From the NCBI GenBank assembly GCA_934271275.1, contig CAKQRD010000012.1:1-64000 (forward strand): DNA of 64,000 nt, in the 5' to 3' direction. The notes below the pieces were generated by a model. That model was not told where the DNA came from. It ran no database searches and saw only the letters and a program-made list of their open reading frames with translations. Numbering within the stretch: position 1 is the first letter of the stretch; the number at the start of each line of letters is the position of its first letter. Shown here piece after piece: positions 17,280-25,993 of this stretch. The stretch comes from an uncultured Clostridia bacterium (GTDB taxonomy: Bacteria > Bacillota > Clostridia > Christensenellales > Borkfalkiaceae). The translations under genes were made by a program, and so were the position numbers.

Positions 17280-18247
17280 TTATGTTTCCCCTCCAGAACG
17301 GAAAACAACAGTTTTTCGACGAGCATTGTCCCGCCGCCGTTGAATTTTTTTATTCTTTTCGCTTCCGTAACCTTTTCGAGCGCGTATATAAGCGCGGCTG
17401 TGTTATAGCCCTCCGCGGCTTTCGTCTCCCTTAACGCCCGCTTGTCCTGCACGAGGCTTCCTTTCCCCTCGCGGTAAGCGAGAAGGTCGCGAAGGAGCAG
17501 CTCGAACACCGACAAAAACTCGTCGAGGTCGGATTTTAAGGACGTGATTTTTATCGAATATTTAAGCACGTCTCGGCTGGATTTCATACCCGTCAGCACG
17601 CTTACCGCCGTTTCCGTGACCGCCGCGAGGTTTTCGTCGCCGTAAAGGGCGAGAGCGTTTCCGAGCGTTCCATCCGACAGCGCGACCGCGGAAGCGAGCT
17701 TTGCCGCGTCCGGACATTCGTTTTTCAGCGCGCCCGTTATTTTATCCGCCGAAAAAGCGGGGATTTCCAGCTTTTTAGTTCTCGAACGCACGGTGGGAAG
17801 AAGCGGATATTCGCTCGTTCCGCCGATAAGGATATGCACGCCTGCGGGCGGCTCTTCCAAGGTTTTCAAAAGCTTGTTCTGCGCGGAAGCGTTCATCGTT
17901 TCCGCACCCGTTAAGACGAACACCTTTTTGTCGCCTTCGACGGGTTTTAAGTTGGTTTTTTCTATAAGGTCCGCGACGTCTTCCGCAGTAACGGAAGCAC
18001 CCGCTCGCGGATAAAAATAAACGTCGGGATGAGTCTCCTCTTCTATAAGCCGACAGTTTCTGCATTTGCCGCACGGCTCTTTCGCCTCGCAGACGATAAC
18101 CCGCGCGAGAATTTTAAGGTAATCTTTTATAAAGGTTTTATCCGCCGAAATAACGAGATACGCGTGGGAAAGTCTGCCGCCTTCCTTATCGCCGAAAACG
18201 GTTTTATAAGCTACCGTATCCTTTAAGAGCGGAAAAAGCTCCTTCAT
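17264..18247 (-). CDS. holB: DNA polymerase III delta' subunit
   Basis: Clamp-loader stator subunit. The 327-residue protein starts with the RLSHAYLV region and a zinc finger (CEAKEPCGKCRNC, about 52-64) and has the sensor-like region around NKLLKTLEEPP and PTVRSRTKKLEIP. Lack of a functional P-loop is normal for delta'. The start overlaps the tmk stop by 4 bp. Confidence 0.92.
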   Translation of the reverse strand: MKELFPLLKDTVAYKTVFGDKEGGRLSHAYLVISADKTFIKDYLKILARVIVCEAKEPCGKCRNCRLIEEETHPDVYFYPRAGASVTAEDVADLIEKTNLKPVEGDKKVFVLTGAETMNASAQNKLLKTLEEPPAGVHILIGGTSEYPLLPTVRSRTKKLEIPAFSADKITGALKNECPDAAKLASAVALSDGTLGNALALYGDENLAAVTETAVSVLTGMKSSRDVLKYSIKITSLKSDLDEFLSVFELLLRDLLAYREGKGSLVQDKRALRETKAAEGYNTAALIYALEKVTEAKRIKKFNGGGTMLVEKLLFSVLEGKHKWQKY

Positions 18248-18867
18248 AAAACTCCTCTTTCTTTAAGCGCGGCGATGATTTTTTCGTGCGTTTCGTTCTT
18301 TTCTCCCGAACAGTCTATCGGAATAATTCTGTCAGGAGATTTTTCCGCGAGTTCCAGATACCCTTCGTACACGCGGTTATGAAATTCCAAGCCCGAAAGC
18401 TCCACTCTGTCCTTTTTATCCGCGCCGCCTTTTCTCTTGAACGCCGCTTCGGGGCTTAAATTAAGAAAAATCGTACAATCGGGCGTGAAATTTTTTATCG
18501 CGTAATCGTTGATTTTTTCCACGAAATCGTAACCGAGACCGCGCGCTTTTCCCTGATACGCGAACGAAGAATCCACGAATCTGTCGCATATCACGAGGCA
18601 GCCCTCTTCAAGCTTTTTTCCGACGACCTCTTTAAGCAGCTGAACGCGCGCGGCGGCGTATAAAAGAGCCTCGCACTCGTCCGTCATCGCGACGTTTTTC
18701 CCGTCCAAAATAACGCGGCGGATCTGTTCGGAAATCTCCGTTCCGCCCGGTTCGCGCGTAAGATAATACTTTACGCCCGCCGTATTAAGATATTCTTCGA
18801 GCATCGCTATCTGGCGGGACTTGCCCACCCCTTCGCACCCCTCGAAGGTGATAAATTTACCTTTCAT
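18244..18867 (-). CDS. tmk: Thymidylate kinase
   Basis: Phosphorylates dTMP to dTDP. The 207-residue enzyme has the P-loop GCEGVGKSRQ (9-18), the DR(Y/F) region ICDRFVDSSFAYQG, and the TREPGGT motif. Like dut nearby, it serves dTTP supply. It lies 21 bp after the hypothetical membrane protein gene and is coupled to holB. Confidence 0.95.
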   Translation of the reverse strand: MKGKFITFEGCEGVGKSRQIAMLEEYLNTAGVKYYLTREPGGTEISEQIRRVILDGKNVAMTDECEALLYAAARVQLLKEVVGKKLEEGCLVICDRFVDSSFAYQGKARGLGYDFVEKINDYAIKNFTPDCTIFLNLSPEAAFKRKGGADKKDRVELSGLEFHNRVYEGYLELAEKSPDRIIPIDCSGEKNETHEKIIAALKERGVL

Positions 18868-18888
18868 TATTATAAAATTACCGAAAAA

Positions 18889-19911
18889 TCAGTTAAAAAT
18901 CGAATATATATCGCTGAATTCTTCCACGAGTTTGTTTATAAAACTCACCGTCTCGAACTGCAAATCGTACAGCTTCGCTTCTTTGACGTTATAAAAATCG
19001 AACAGAACGAGCGTTACGCCCTCCGCGGTGTCTTTGCCAGAAACGCGAAGATATTCGGAAACGTTCTTCCCGCCCGTAAGCTTTTCGACTTTAAGCCCGT
19101 ACGCGGCGTTTTCTCTGCCCTCCGAAATTTCGCGGTCCACCGCCTTCCGATAGCTCTCTTTGTCTCTGTCGTCCGCGTTCGCAAGGGTGTATTCGTACTT
19201 CGTATAAGTATTAAACAGTCCGTTTTCCTTGCCGTATTCAAGAAGGTAACCGAACTTTTTCATTTCAAGGCAGAGCTTTTTAATTCTGCCCTTTTCAAGC
19301 TCCTTGCCCTCCGCCTTCTGCGCGTCCGAGCGGAAGCGGTTATCGCCTTTCATTCTTTCGGTAAAGCGCGCTTCTATCTTTCCTTCGTCGAGATTATTAT
19401 AGTCGTAAACGAGCTTTACCCTTTCCTCGTAAGAAGCGGAGGAAAACTCGGCTTTAAGAAAGGTCGAAAGATAATTCACGCCGTCCGAAAAAAGCCTGTC
19501 GTAGGTATAAACGGAGTTGCCGTCTACTACGCTTTTGAACCTCGACGCGCCGTTTTCGTCCTCGGTCGCGTCGGTAAAAATCGCGTCGCCCTCGTAAACG
19601 GAAAGGCGCACGGACAAAACGTTGTATTGAGAAGAAAGCTGTTCGTACGAAACGTCTAGCACGTCGTAGCCGAACGTTTTTTTGCCGTCCTCGCCGATAA
19701 TCAGGTCGAAAAGCCCGCCGTCGCTGCCCGCAACGACGTTTTCGTCGTAATAATATTTGAACTGCTGTCCCGAAGTGAGCCTGACGGCGGACACCGAGTA
19801 CACGAGTTCCCACAAAACTATCGCGGCGACTATAACGATTATCATCAGAATCCATTCGTAAGAAAGATAATCGGATAATCTTTTTCTGGTTAGCTTGTTA
19901 TCCATTTCCAT
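18889..19911 (-). CDS. Hypothetical single-pass membrane protein
   Basis: I do not recognise the family. The 340-residue protein has a short cytoplasmic N-terminus, one clear transmembrane helix (about residues 17-38, ILMIIVIVAAIVLWELVYSV), and a large soluble, charged remainder that would lie outside the cell. No catalytic motif is visible. It lies between lysS and tmk with small gaps, so it is probably cotranscribed with replication and translation genes. Confidence 0.7.
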   Translation of the reverse strand: MEMDNKLTRKRLSDYLSYEWILMIIVIVAAIVLWELVYSVSAVRLTSGQQFKYYYDENVVAGSDGGLFDLIIGEDGKKTFGYDVLDVSYEQLSSQYNVLSVRLSVYEGDAIFTDATEDENGASRFKSVVDGNSVYTYDRLFSDGVNYLSTFLKAEFSSASYEERVKLVYDYNNLDEGKIEARFTERMKGDNRFRSDAQKAEGKELEKGRIKKLCLEMKKFGYLLEYGKENGLFNTYTKYEYTLANADDRDKESYRKAVDREISEGRENAAYGLKVEKLTGGKNVSEYLRVSGKDTAEGVTLVLFDFYNVKEAKLYDLQFETVSFINKLVEEFSDIYSIFN

Positions 19912-19979
19912 TCCTCGGAAGATTTTCTCCCCCGACTCTCTTTTTTCCCGCTTTACGGTCTTTTATTCCGTTCCCGAAA

Positions 19980-21488
19980 TTATTTTATGGGCTTCATCGT
20001 CGGGAAGAGAATTACGTCTCTTATAGACGCGCTGTCCGTTAAAAGCATCACGAGTCTGTCCACGCCGAAGCCGAGTCCGCCCGTCGGGGGCATACCGTAT
20101 TCCATCGCGGTCACGAAATCCTCGTCCACCTTCGCGTCGTTGCCGCCCTTCGCGCGCTTTTCCGCGACCTGCTTTACGAATCTTTCGCGCTGGTCTATCG
20201 GATCGTTAAGCTCGGAGAACGCGTTGCCCATTTCCCTCGCGTATATAAAATACTCGAACCTTTCGGTAAACGCGGGATCGGTGGTTTTACGCTTTGCGAG
20301 CGGAGAATTTTCCACGGGGTAATCGTAAATTATGGTCGGCTGCATAAGCTCGTCCTCCACGAACGCCTCGAAAAACGCGATAAGAACGTGACCTTTGGTA
20401 GCGTTTTCGCCCTCTTCCACGTTTACGCCCTTCGCTTTCGCGGCGGCGCGGGCTTCTTCGTCCGTTTTCCAGTCGTCGTAACGAACTCCCGCGTATTTTT
20501 CGACAGCCTCTTTCATCGTGAGGCGTTGCCACGGGCTTTCCATATCTATTTCCACGCCCTGATAGGTAATTTTAGCCGAGCCGCAAACCTTAATCGCGAT
20601 TTTGCGGTACATATCCTCGATTATATCCATCATTTCGTGATAATCGCTGTATGCCTGATACATTTCCACGGTGGTGAACTCGGGGTTATGCGACCTGTCC
20701 ATACCCTCGTTACGGAAAATTCTGCCGACCTCGTACACTCTGTCGAAGCCGCCGATTATAAGACGTTTTAAGTAAAGCTCCGTTTCTATGCGGAGATACA
20801 TATCTATATCGAGCGCGTTGTGATGGGTTTTGAAAGGTCTTGCCGCCGCGCCTATTTCGAGCGGTTGCAAAACGGGGGTGTCCACTTCGAGATACCCTAT
20901 TCCGTCGAGGTATTCGCGTATCGCGGACATAATTTTTGAACGCGCCACGAAGGTCTTTTTAACCTCGGGGTTCGCGATTAAATCTATTTCGCGCTGACGA
21001 TAGCGGGTGTCCTCGTCCTTTAAGCCGTGAAATTTTTCGGGAAGAGGAAGAAGAGACTTTGCGAGAAGCTCTATGTGCTGAGCGTGTACGGAAATTTCAC
21101 CCGTGCGCGTTTTGAACACGAAGCCCGTTATTCCCACGATGTCGCCGATGTCGTAATCCTTAAACGCAACGTAGTCGTCGCCCAGCTCGTTTATGGAAAG
21201 GTAGCTTTGTATCGTACCCTGACCGTCGAGAATGACGGCAAAGGAAGCCTTGCCCATAATGCGCTTGCTTACCAGCCTTCCCGCAATGCCGACCGTCTGA
21301 TTTTCGTATTTATCGTAGTTGTTCTTAACGTCTCCGCTCAACGCGGTTCTGTCGTAGCGTACCTTTTCAAAGGGGTTTTTGCCCGCGGCTTTAAGGGCGT
21401 CGAGTTTTGCTCTTCTGATTTTCAATATTTCGCTTAAATCGAGTTCTTCTGCGGGAGCCGCCGCGTTTACGTTTTTATTTTCTTCCAT
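19980..21488 (-). CDS. lysS: Lysine--tRNA ligase, class II
   Basis: A 502-residue enzyme charging tRNA-Lys. It has the N-terminal OB-fold anticodon domain (about 60-170), motif 2 (IFRNEGMDRSHNPEFTTVEM) and motif 3 (GGLGFGVDRLVMLLT). A 20-residue Ala-rich N-terminal extension precedes the conserved ILKIRRAKLDALKAAG. It lies downstream of greA, the conserved Firmicute pairing, though 324 bp apart here. Confidence 0.97.
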   Translation of the reverse strand: MEENKNVNAAAPAEELDLSEILKIRRAKLDALKAAGKNPFEKVRYDRTALSGDVKNNYDKYENQTVGIAGRLVSKRIMGKASFAVILDGQGTIQSYLSINELGDDYVAFKDYDIGDIVGITGFVFKTRTGEISVHAQHIELLAKSLLPLPEKFHGLKDEDTRYRQREIDLIANPEVKKTFVARSKIMSAIREYLDGIGYLEVDTPVLQPLEIGAAARPFKTHHNALDIDMYLRIETELYLKRLIIGGFDRVYEVGRIFRNEGMDRSHNPEFTTVEMYQAYSDYHEMMDIIEDMYRKIAIKVCGSAKITYQGVEIDMESPWQRLTMKEAVEKYAGVRYDDWKTDEEARAAAKAKGVNVEEGENATKGHVLIAFFEAFVEDELMQPTIIYDYPVENSPLAKRKTTDPAFTERFEYFIYAREMGNAFSELNDPIDQRERFVKQVAEKRAKGGNDAKVDEDFVTAMEYGMPPTGGLGFGVDRLVMLLTDSASIRDVILFPTMKPIK

Positions 21489-21812
21489 TTGTCTCTTCCG
21501 ATTTTTTGTTTTTTAGTTTTTGTTATGCGCGCGTTCGCGTTTATAAAGTATCCGCGCTAAATTTCCTTCCGCACAAACGTACGGAAATCGCGCCGCGTTT
21601 ACGCCGCGTTCGCTTTCCGTTTCCGCAAAGTTTTCCCTCTCGCGGAATTTACGCGGAGTTTGCGCACGCTTTGTGCGGGATTTGATTTCTCCCGAATTTT
21701 CGGCGAATTTCCGTTTCTCAATAAACGGCGGCTGATTTTAAGCCGCCCGAATTTTTCGCCGTAAATCGCAATTCGCGCGTTAAACGGGGCAAATACGTTG
21801 GGGTTTAACCGA
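21489..21812 (-). other. Intergenic greA-lysS
   Basis: No gene or T-box leader is visible. A GC-rich hairpin CGGCGGCTGATTTTAAGCCGCC lies at about 21725-21750 and may attenuate the greA transcript. The rest is unremarkable. Confidence 0.4.
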
Positions 21813-22277
21813 TTAAACGACCTTTTTAACGGTTACGGAGATAACGCCCGAGGGAACCTGAATTCTGACGCTTTCGCCCGCCTTGTGACCGAGAAGGGCG
21901 TTGCCTATGGGCGATTCGTTGGAGATTCTGCCCTGTTCCACGTCCGCTTCGGTCGTACCGACTATTTCGTAAGAGAAAAATTCGCCGGTGTCGTCGTCGG
22001 TAAATTCCACCTTACTGCCGAGGGAAACCGTACCTTTTTTCGCGTCGCCGATGATGACCGCGTATTTAAGTTTGGCTTCGATTTCGAGGATTTCGCCCTC
22101 GATCATAGCCTGTTCGTTTTTAGCGGCGTCGTATTCCGCGTTTTCGGAAAGGTCGCCGAATTCTCTCGCGGTTTTAATTCTTTCGGTAATTTCCGCGCGC
22201 TTGGTCATTTTCAAGTATTCGAGTCTTTTTTCAAGCTCCTCTTTACCTTCTCTTGTGAGCAAAACCTCTTCTGCCAT
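21813..22277 (-). CDS. greA: Transcription elongation factor GreA
   Basis: Rescues backtracked RNA polymerase by stimulating transcript cleavage. The start is placed at 22277 (MAEEVLLTREGKEEL) because GGAGGA lies about 9 nt upstream, giving 154 residues; the frame stays open to 22325. It has the N-terminal coiled coil with the acidic tip region NAEYDAAKNEQAMIEGEI and the C-terminal FKBP-like domain ending PIGNALLGHKAGESV. Confidence 0.96.
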   Translation of the reverse strand: MAEEVLLTREGKEELEKRLEYLKMTKRAEITERIKTAREFGDLSENAEYDAAKNEQAMIEGEILEIEAKLKYAVIIGDAKKGTVSLGSKVEFTDDDTGEFFSYEIVGTTEADVEQGRISNESPIGNALLGHKAGESVRIQVPSGVISVTVKKVV

Positions 22278-22357
22278 AATATATCTTCCTCCGATAAAAA
22301 ATGCAAATTTACCGCCGAAGCGCACACTTGCGCCATTTTCGGCATTATATAGAAAAC

Positions 22358-22386
22358 ATTATATAATATATAAAGAGTTTTGTCAA
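22358..22386 (-). promoter_or_regulatory. greA-lysS promoter
   Basis: On the minus strand: TTGACA (22381-22386), 17-bp spacer, TATAAT (22358-22363), a full consensus match for both boxes. Confidence 0.88.
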
Positions 22387-22595
22387 CCTAATACCGAAAC
22401 AACGGGGGCGTAAATTTGGTATAAAAACCTCTTTTTTTCGCGGTAAACGCGGTTTCTTTCTTCTCCGCGGCGATTTTAAGGGAAAAAGCAAGAAAACCCA
22501 AGCACCGAACATTTTTTACACGAAACTCTTGATTGTCATTCTGAGCCATCCTTACCTGACGGACTTACGAAGAATCTGTGAACCAAAAGCAGTTC

Positions 22596-22704
22596 TGTCA
22601 TTCTGAGACTAACTTCTTGCTTCTTCTTACGAAGAATCTTTACGCGAAAGTAACTTTTGAGATTCTTCGCGGGATTGTCTTTGCGGGCAACGCTCAGAAT
22701 GACA
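22596..22704. repeat. MITE-like element with 12-bp terminal inverted repeats
   Basis: Bounded by TGTCATTCTGAG and its exact complement CTCAGAATGACA. Inside is a further inverted pair, GAAGAATCT / AGATTCTTC. A related but decayed module lies just to the left (22533-22580), another at 22983-23050, and one in the copy at 44 kb. No open reading frame is present. Confidence 0.75.
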
Positions 22705-22716
22705 CAATTTCTTTTC

Positions 22717-23050
22717 TATTTTTTCTTTTACGAGAGGGGAAGAACTGTTTTCCTAGTCCGTTCTTCCCCTCTCGCGCTCTCCCTAACTTGAAAACTCCTC
22801 AATAACCCCTCCTATTTCCACGCATACCTCACGCTAACTTTGCCCCTTATTCTTTAAGGGGCAGACAACATTTTACCCGTGCATTTTTATATAGTTACAA
22901 ACTGTATGCACTCCATAGGACAGGGTAGTTTCTCTCGCTACCGTTATATAAAACTCCGTAGGGCGGTGAGGTCCCTCCCGCCGACGAAGAATCTCTACAC
23001 GAAAGCAACTTTTCAGATTCTTCGCGGGATTGTCTTTGCGGGCAACGTCT
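22717..23050 (+). repeat. Modular hairpin repeat, copy A
   Basis: About 335 bp, matching the reverse complement of 44170-44507 in module order. It has a perfect 14-bp hairpin (22732-22745 with 22760-22773, GAGAGGGGAAGAAC), a spacer containing CGCATACCTCACGCTAAC, a second hairpin GCCCCTTATTCTTTAAGGGGC (22842-22862), an ACAAACTGTAT string, and a GAAGAATCT module. The hairpins and their loops are the most conserved parts. Non-coding. Confidence 0.85.
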
Positions 23051-23272
23051 CTGTATGTCCGTCTGAGAACGACACAATGCACTTTTCTGTTTTTCTTTTG
23101 CGAGCGAGAAAGAACTTCTTTCGCCTTTTTAATTTTCTCTTGCTTCATTATGACCTTTTTCACCCGTTTTTACGGAATTAAGTCATATTTTCCGCTTTGA
23201 ACACCGAATGCGAACCTTTTTAAGCCTTTCGCCCGCCGTTTTTCCGCGCGCGCGACCTTTTAATTTCGGCGG

Positions 23273-24034
23273 TTACTCTGTCCAGACGAAATTTTCTTTT
23301 CCCGCGCCGAGTTCAAAAAAGTATTTCACGATACCCAAATCCATTCGCGAATAAAACCCGCTTTTAGCCACGGCTTTCGCCATGTTTCCGCCCTCGTAGC
23401 TTATGTAAAACCGCTGTTGATTAGTTGCCGTCGGGGCAAGCATAGCCGCCCGTGCGCCACGATCGAACCATTCGGGAACGCCCGCGTCCGCCGTCGCCGT
23501 ATCCGTACCGCCGACCTCCGCCGCAGTCGCGGTTGTCTCTTTCACGTTTGCAGTCGCTTTTCTTGCCGTCGCCACGCCGCGGTTTATAAGCGTTTTCTCG
23601 GGCTTATTCTTATGCGGAACGCCCTGCGTAACCCCGTAACCTAACGCAAGCACGCTGTAAAGCTTTTCGCCCTCCGCGATTTCGTAAGCCGTTTTCACCT
23701 TTTTATAGGTAAGCGCAACCCAGCACGAATTAAGCCCCGCCGCCTGCGCGACGAGCATAACCTTCGCGCCGTAGTAGCCTATCTTTTCGTCGATATCCTT
23801 GCCCTTTTTGCCGATGAACGCGACGTAATTCTTCACGCCCGAAAAGCTTCCGTAACGCGCCATAAGCCCGCCGAACGCCTGCGGCTCGTTGAGAACGAGC
23901 TGAAAATGCAGTCCGCCCTCTTCGTTGCACTCTTTTATCGCTTCGTTAAGCGCGGAAATCGCCTCTTCGGCTATCGGCTCGTCCTTAAACGCCCGCACCG
24001 AGTGCCGTTCTTTCATCGCTTTCGATAAATCCAT
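23273..24034 (-). CDS. Nitroreductase-family protein (TM1586-like)
   Basis: A 253-residue FMN-binding-fold protein. The N-terminus MDLSKAMKERHSVRAFKDEPI is the usual RRSxRxF nitroreductase start, and YYGAKVMLVAQAAGLNSCWVALT matches the second conserved block; APTATNQQRF provides the later FMN-contact region. Residues about 155-185 form an Ala/Thr-rich linker. Substrate unknown. It has its own promoter (24156-24184). Confidence 0.85.
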   Translation of the reverse strand: MDLSKAMKERHSVRAFKDEPIAEEAISALNEAIKECNEEGGLHFQLVLNEPQAFGGLMARYGSFSGVKNYVAFIGKKGKDIDEKIGYYGAKVMLVAQAAGLNSCWVALTYKKVKTAYEIAEGEKLYSVLALGYGVTQGVPHKNKPEKTLINRGVATARKATANVKETTATAAEVGGTDTATADAGVPEWFDRGARAAMLAPTATNQQRFYISYEGGNMAKAVAKSGFYSRMDLGIVKYFFELGAGKENFVWTE

Positions 24035-24155
24035 TTCGCATATCCTCCCTTTTTGTTTCGGTTTTCTTTTCTACACTTTTAATTTTTCCGTTTTCTCCGC
24101 GGCTCGTCTCTTATTTACTTTCGCCCCGCGTTATCCTTTTTTATCTTGTTTTTAT

Positions 24156-24184
24156 ATTGTATCATCGCTCGCGAAAAATTGCAA
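24156..24184 (-). promoter_or_regulatory. Promoter for the nitroreductase-like gene
   Basis: On the minus strand: TTGCAA (24179-24184), 17-bp spacer, TACAAT (24156-24161). Confidence 0.65.
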
Positions 24185-24282
24185 TACGAAAGCCCGCTTT
24201 TTAATATTGCAAAGTCCGTTTTTAATAATTTTTCGCTTACCGCTCGCTTGCCCCCTGAAACACGCTCGCCCCCGACACACGC

Positions 24283-24311
24283 TTGACAATTTTCTTTCTT
24301 TAAAGTAAAAT
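24283..24311 (+). promoter_or_regulatory. Promoter for the 24374 gene
   Basis: TTGACA (24283-24288), 17-bp spacer, TAAAAT (24306-24311). Confidence 0.7.
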
Positions 24312-24373
24312 AAATTCGTAAGAAGCATATGCTGTCGCGAGGAAGCGCCGCGAGGAGGTACAAAAAAGTATAA

Positions 24374-24718
24374 ATGCAAAACTACATATGGATAGCACTT
24401 TTTATACTCGTACTCGTTCTTTTGCGAAAACGGCGAATGGCGAGAATTGCCGCGATACGGCACATAAAAAATAAAAATCAAAACAAGGAGAACGAAGCTA
24501 TGAGAGAATTAGCAAAACAGTTTATAGGAAAAGATTGTATAGTATACACCGTGTCGGGTTCTGACGGAACGATAAAAGGCACGGTTAAAGAGGTGTCGGA
24601 CAGCGGAATGATTATCGAACGCGCGGACGGCAAAGAGGCCGTAAACCTCGAATACGTTACCCGTATCCGCGAATGGCCGCGCAACGCAAAAGGCAAAAAG
24701 AAACAGATTTTCGAGTAA
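24374..24718 (+). CDS. Small DUF6897-like protein, possible dual start
   Basis: Residues 43-114 (MRELAKQFIGKDCIVYTVSG, then VNLEYVTRIREWPRNAKGKKK) look like the small clostridial DUF6897 family; function unknown. Two starts are credible. The outer ATG at 24374 has AGGAGGT about 14 nt upstream and adds a hydrophobic helix (IWIALFILVLVLLRK) plus a basic stretch. The inner ATG at 24500 has AAGGAG about 11 nt upstream and gives the usual family length of about 72 residues. Both forms may be made, one membrane-anchored and one soluble. Confidence 0.75.
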   Translation: MQNYIWIALFILVLVLLRKRRMARIAAIRHIKNKNQNKENEAMRELAKQFIGKDCIVYTVSGSDGTIKGTVKEVSDSGMIIERADGKEAVNLEYVTRIREWPRNAKGKKKQIFE

Positions 24719-24830
24719 AATTTTAAAAAGCGGGGCGGCTGAAAAAATCAGCTGTCCCGCTTAATTCTTTTACTATTTTTCAATAATAAATTTCATTTTT
24801 AAGTGCTTTGCTCCTTTCGGAAATTCCCGC

Positions 24831-25364
24831 TCATAACGCCGTTCCCTTTTTCGGCAAAGTCGGTTCGGAAGTATACGCTCCTTCCATTTTTAACAGCGCG
24901 ATTTTTTTATCTGTTCCGCCCGCGTAACCCGTAAGGCTTCCGTTCGCGCCGACGACTCTGTGGCAGGGGATCACGAGCGACACGGAATTATACCCCACAG
25001 CACCGCCGACCGCCTGCGCCGAAGCTCTTTTACCCGTTTCCTTTTCAATACGGTTAGCGATTTCCCCGTACGAAAGCGTTTTTCCGAACGGAATTTCGAG
25101 CATAATTTCCCAAACGCGGCGGCGAAACGGCGAAATTCCTTCCATAGCGACGGGCGGAGTGAAGTCGGGAGCTTTACCGGAAAAATATATATCGAGCCAT
25201 TTTTTCGTCTCGGCAAAAATCGGCAAATCCTTTTCTTCGTGTTCATTCGGAAGGTTATCCGCAAAATATTTCTGCCCGTCGAACCACAAGCCCGTAAGCT
25301 CTTTCCCGTTGCTCGCAAGGGTTATTCCGCCCAGCGGCGAGCTATATTTGCTTATGAAAAACAT
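24831..25364 (-). CDS. ogt: Methylated-DNA--protein-cysteine methyltransferase
   Basis: Removes alkyl groups from O6-alkylguanine onto its own cysteine (suicide repair). The 177-residue protein has the acceptor motif IPCHRVVGANGSLTGYAGG and the preceding RRVWEIMLEIPFGKTLSYGEIA helix-turn-helix region. About 15 residues after the core are non-conserved. It stands alone, with a repeat-rich region upstream. Confidence 0.95.
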   Translation of the reverse strand: MFFISKYSSPLGGITLASNGKELTGLWFDGQKYFADNLPNEHEEKDLPIFAETKKWLDIYFSGKAPDFTPPVAMEGISPFRRRVWEIMLEIPFGKTLSYGEIANRIEKETGKRASAQAVGGAVGYNSVSLVIPCHRVVGANGSLTGYAGGTDKKIALLKMEGAYTSEPTLPKKGTAL

Positions 25365-25556
25365 AAACAGTCTCCATAGCCTCCCTTTTATAATCTTTGA
25401 TTCCCGTCATTCCGTTTTATATCTCCGCCTTTCCGCAAGTCTCACCGTAGAACCCTTGCGGGGCAAGTTTTCTCTTATTATAACACAGAAACCTGATAAA
25501 AAATTGTCAGCAACTACCGTTGCTTGCGCTTCGCCTTCGGCAAAGCGCGGTTTCTT

Positions 25557-25614
25557 GTTGAAACACTACGCTCGAAAACCCTTGCAAGCAAGTTTTCTCG
25601 CTTGTATTATAACA
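25557..25614. repeat. 58-bp interspersed hairpin repeat, copy 1
   Basis: Differs from the copy at 25691-25748 at only three positions. The centre forms a hairpin AAAACCCTTGC-AA-GCAAGTTTT. Related partial copies lie at 25444-25486 and, inverted, at 28361-28404. Confidence 0.85.
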
Positions 25615-25690
25615 TTACACGGCTTACAAAAATAAATTTTTGTATTGCATTCGCAATACGTTCTTTGCTTAACGCAAATAACAGCCGTAC

Positions 25691-25748
25691 GTTGAAACAC
25701 TGCGCTCGAAAACCCTTGCTAGCAAGTTTTCTCGCTTGTATTATAGCA
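25691..25748. repeat. 58-bp interspersed hairpin repeat, copy 2
   Basis: Second full copy, in the same orientation as copy 1, 134 bp away. Confidence 0.85.
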
Positions 25749-25790
25749 CAAAAAAATTTTAATTTGCCATAAAAATGTTTTGCAAACTAC

Positions 25791-25822
25791 AAAAAAGTAC
25801 ACCTAATAATATAATAGGCGAA
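25791..25822 (+). promoter_or_regulatory. Operator-like repeat, site 1
   Basis: Flank AAAAAAGTACA, 17-bp core CCTAATAATATAATAGG (25802-25818), flank CGAA. The core is exactly the reverse complement of the core at site 2, while both flanks are in direct orientation. Confidence 0.6.
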
Positions 25823-25937
25823 TAAAAATGTGAGAATAATTTGAAAAAAATCGTGTTTGAAATTTAAAAATAAAGTTATATTAAACGGAAAATTCTAAAA
25901 AACAGTTAAAATTTTAGGGTTTATTTGTTACAATAGA

Positions 25938-25970
25938 TAAAAAAGTACACCTATTATATTATTAGGCGAA
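25938..25970 (+). promoter_or_regulatory. Operator-like repeat, site 2
   Basis: Flank AAAAAAGTACA, 17-bp core CCTATTATATTATTAGG (25950-25966), flank CGAA, ending 23 bp before the CFI-box gene. It lies 148 bp from site 1 and partly overlaps where that gene's promoter should be. Confidence 0.6.
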
Positions 25971-25993
25971 CTAAAACAAAGGAGAAAATTATT

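Larger units (their letters stand above)
25365..25993. other. Repeat-rich intergenic region upstream of the CFI-box gene
   Basis: No gene. It holds one partial and two near-identical copies of a 58-bp hairpin repeat, several short palindromes between them (ACAAAAATAAATTTTTGT, GTATTGCATTCGCAATAC), and the pair of operator-like repeats at 25791-25822 and 25938-25970. The last 250 bp are markedly more AT-rich than the flanking genes. Confidence 0.6.
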
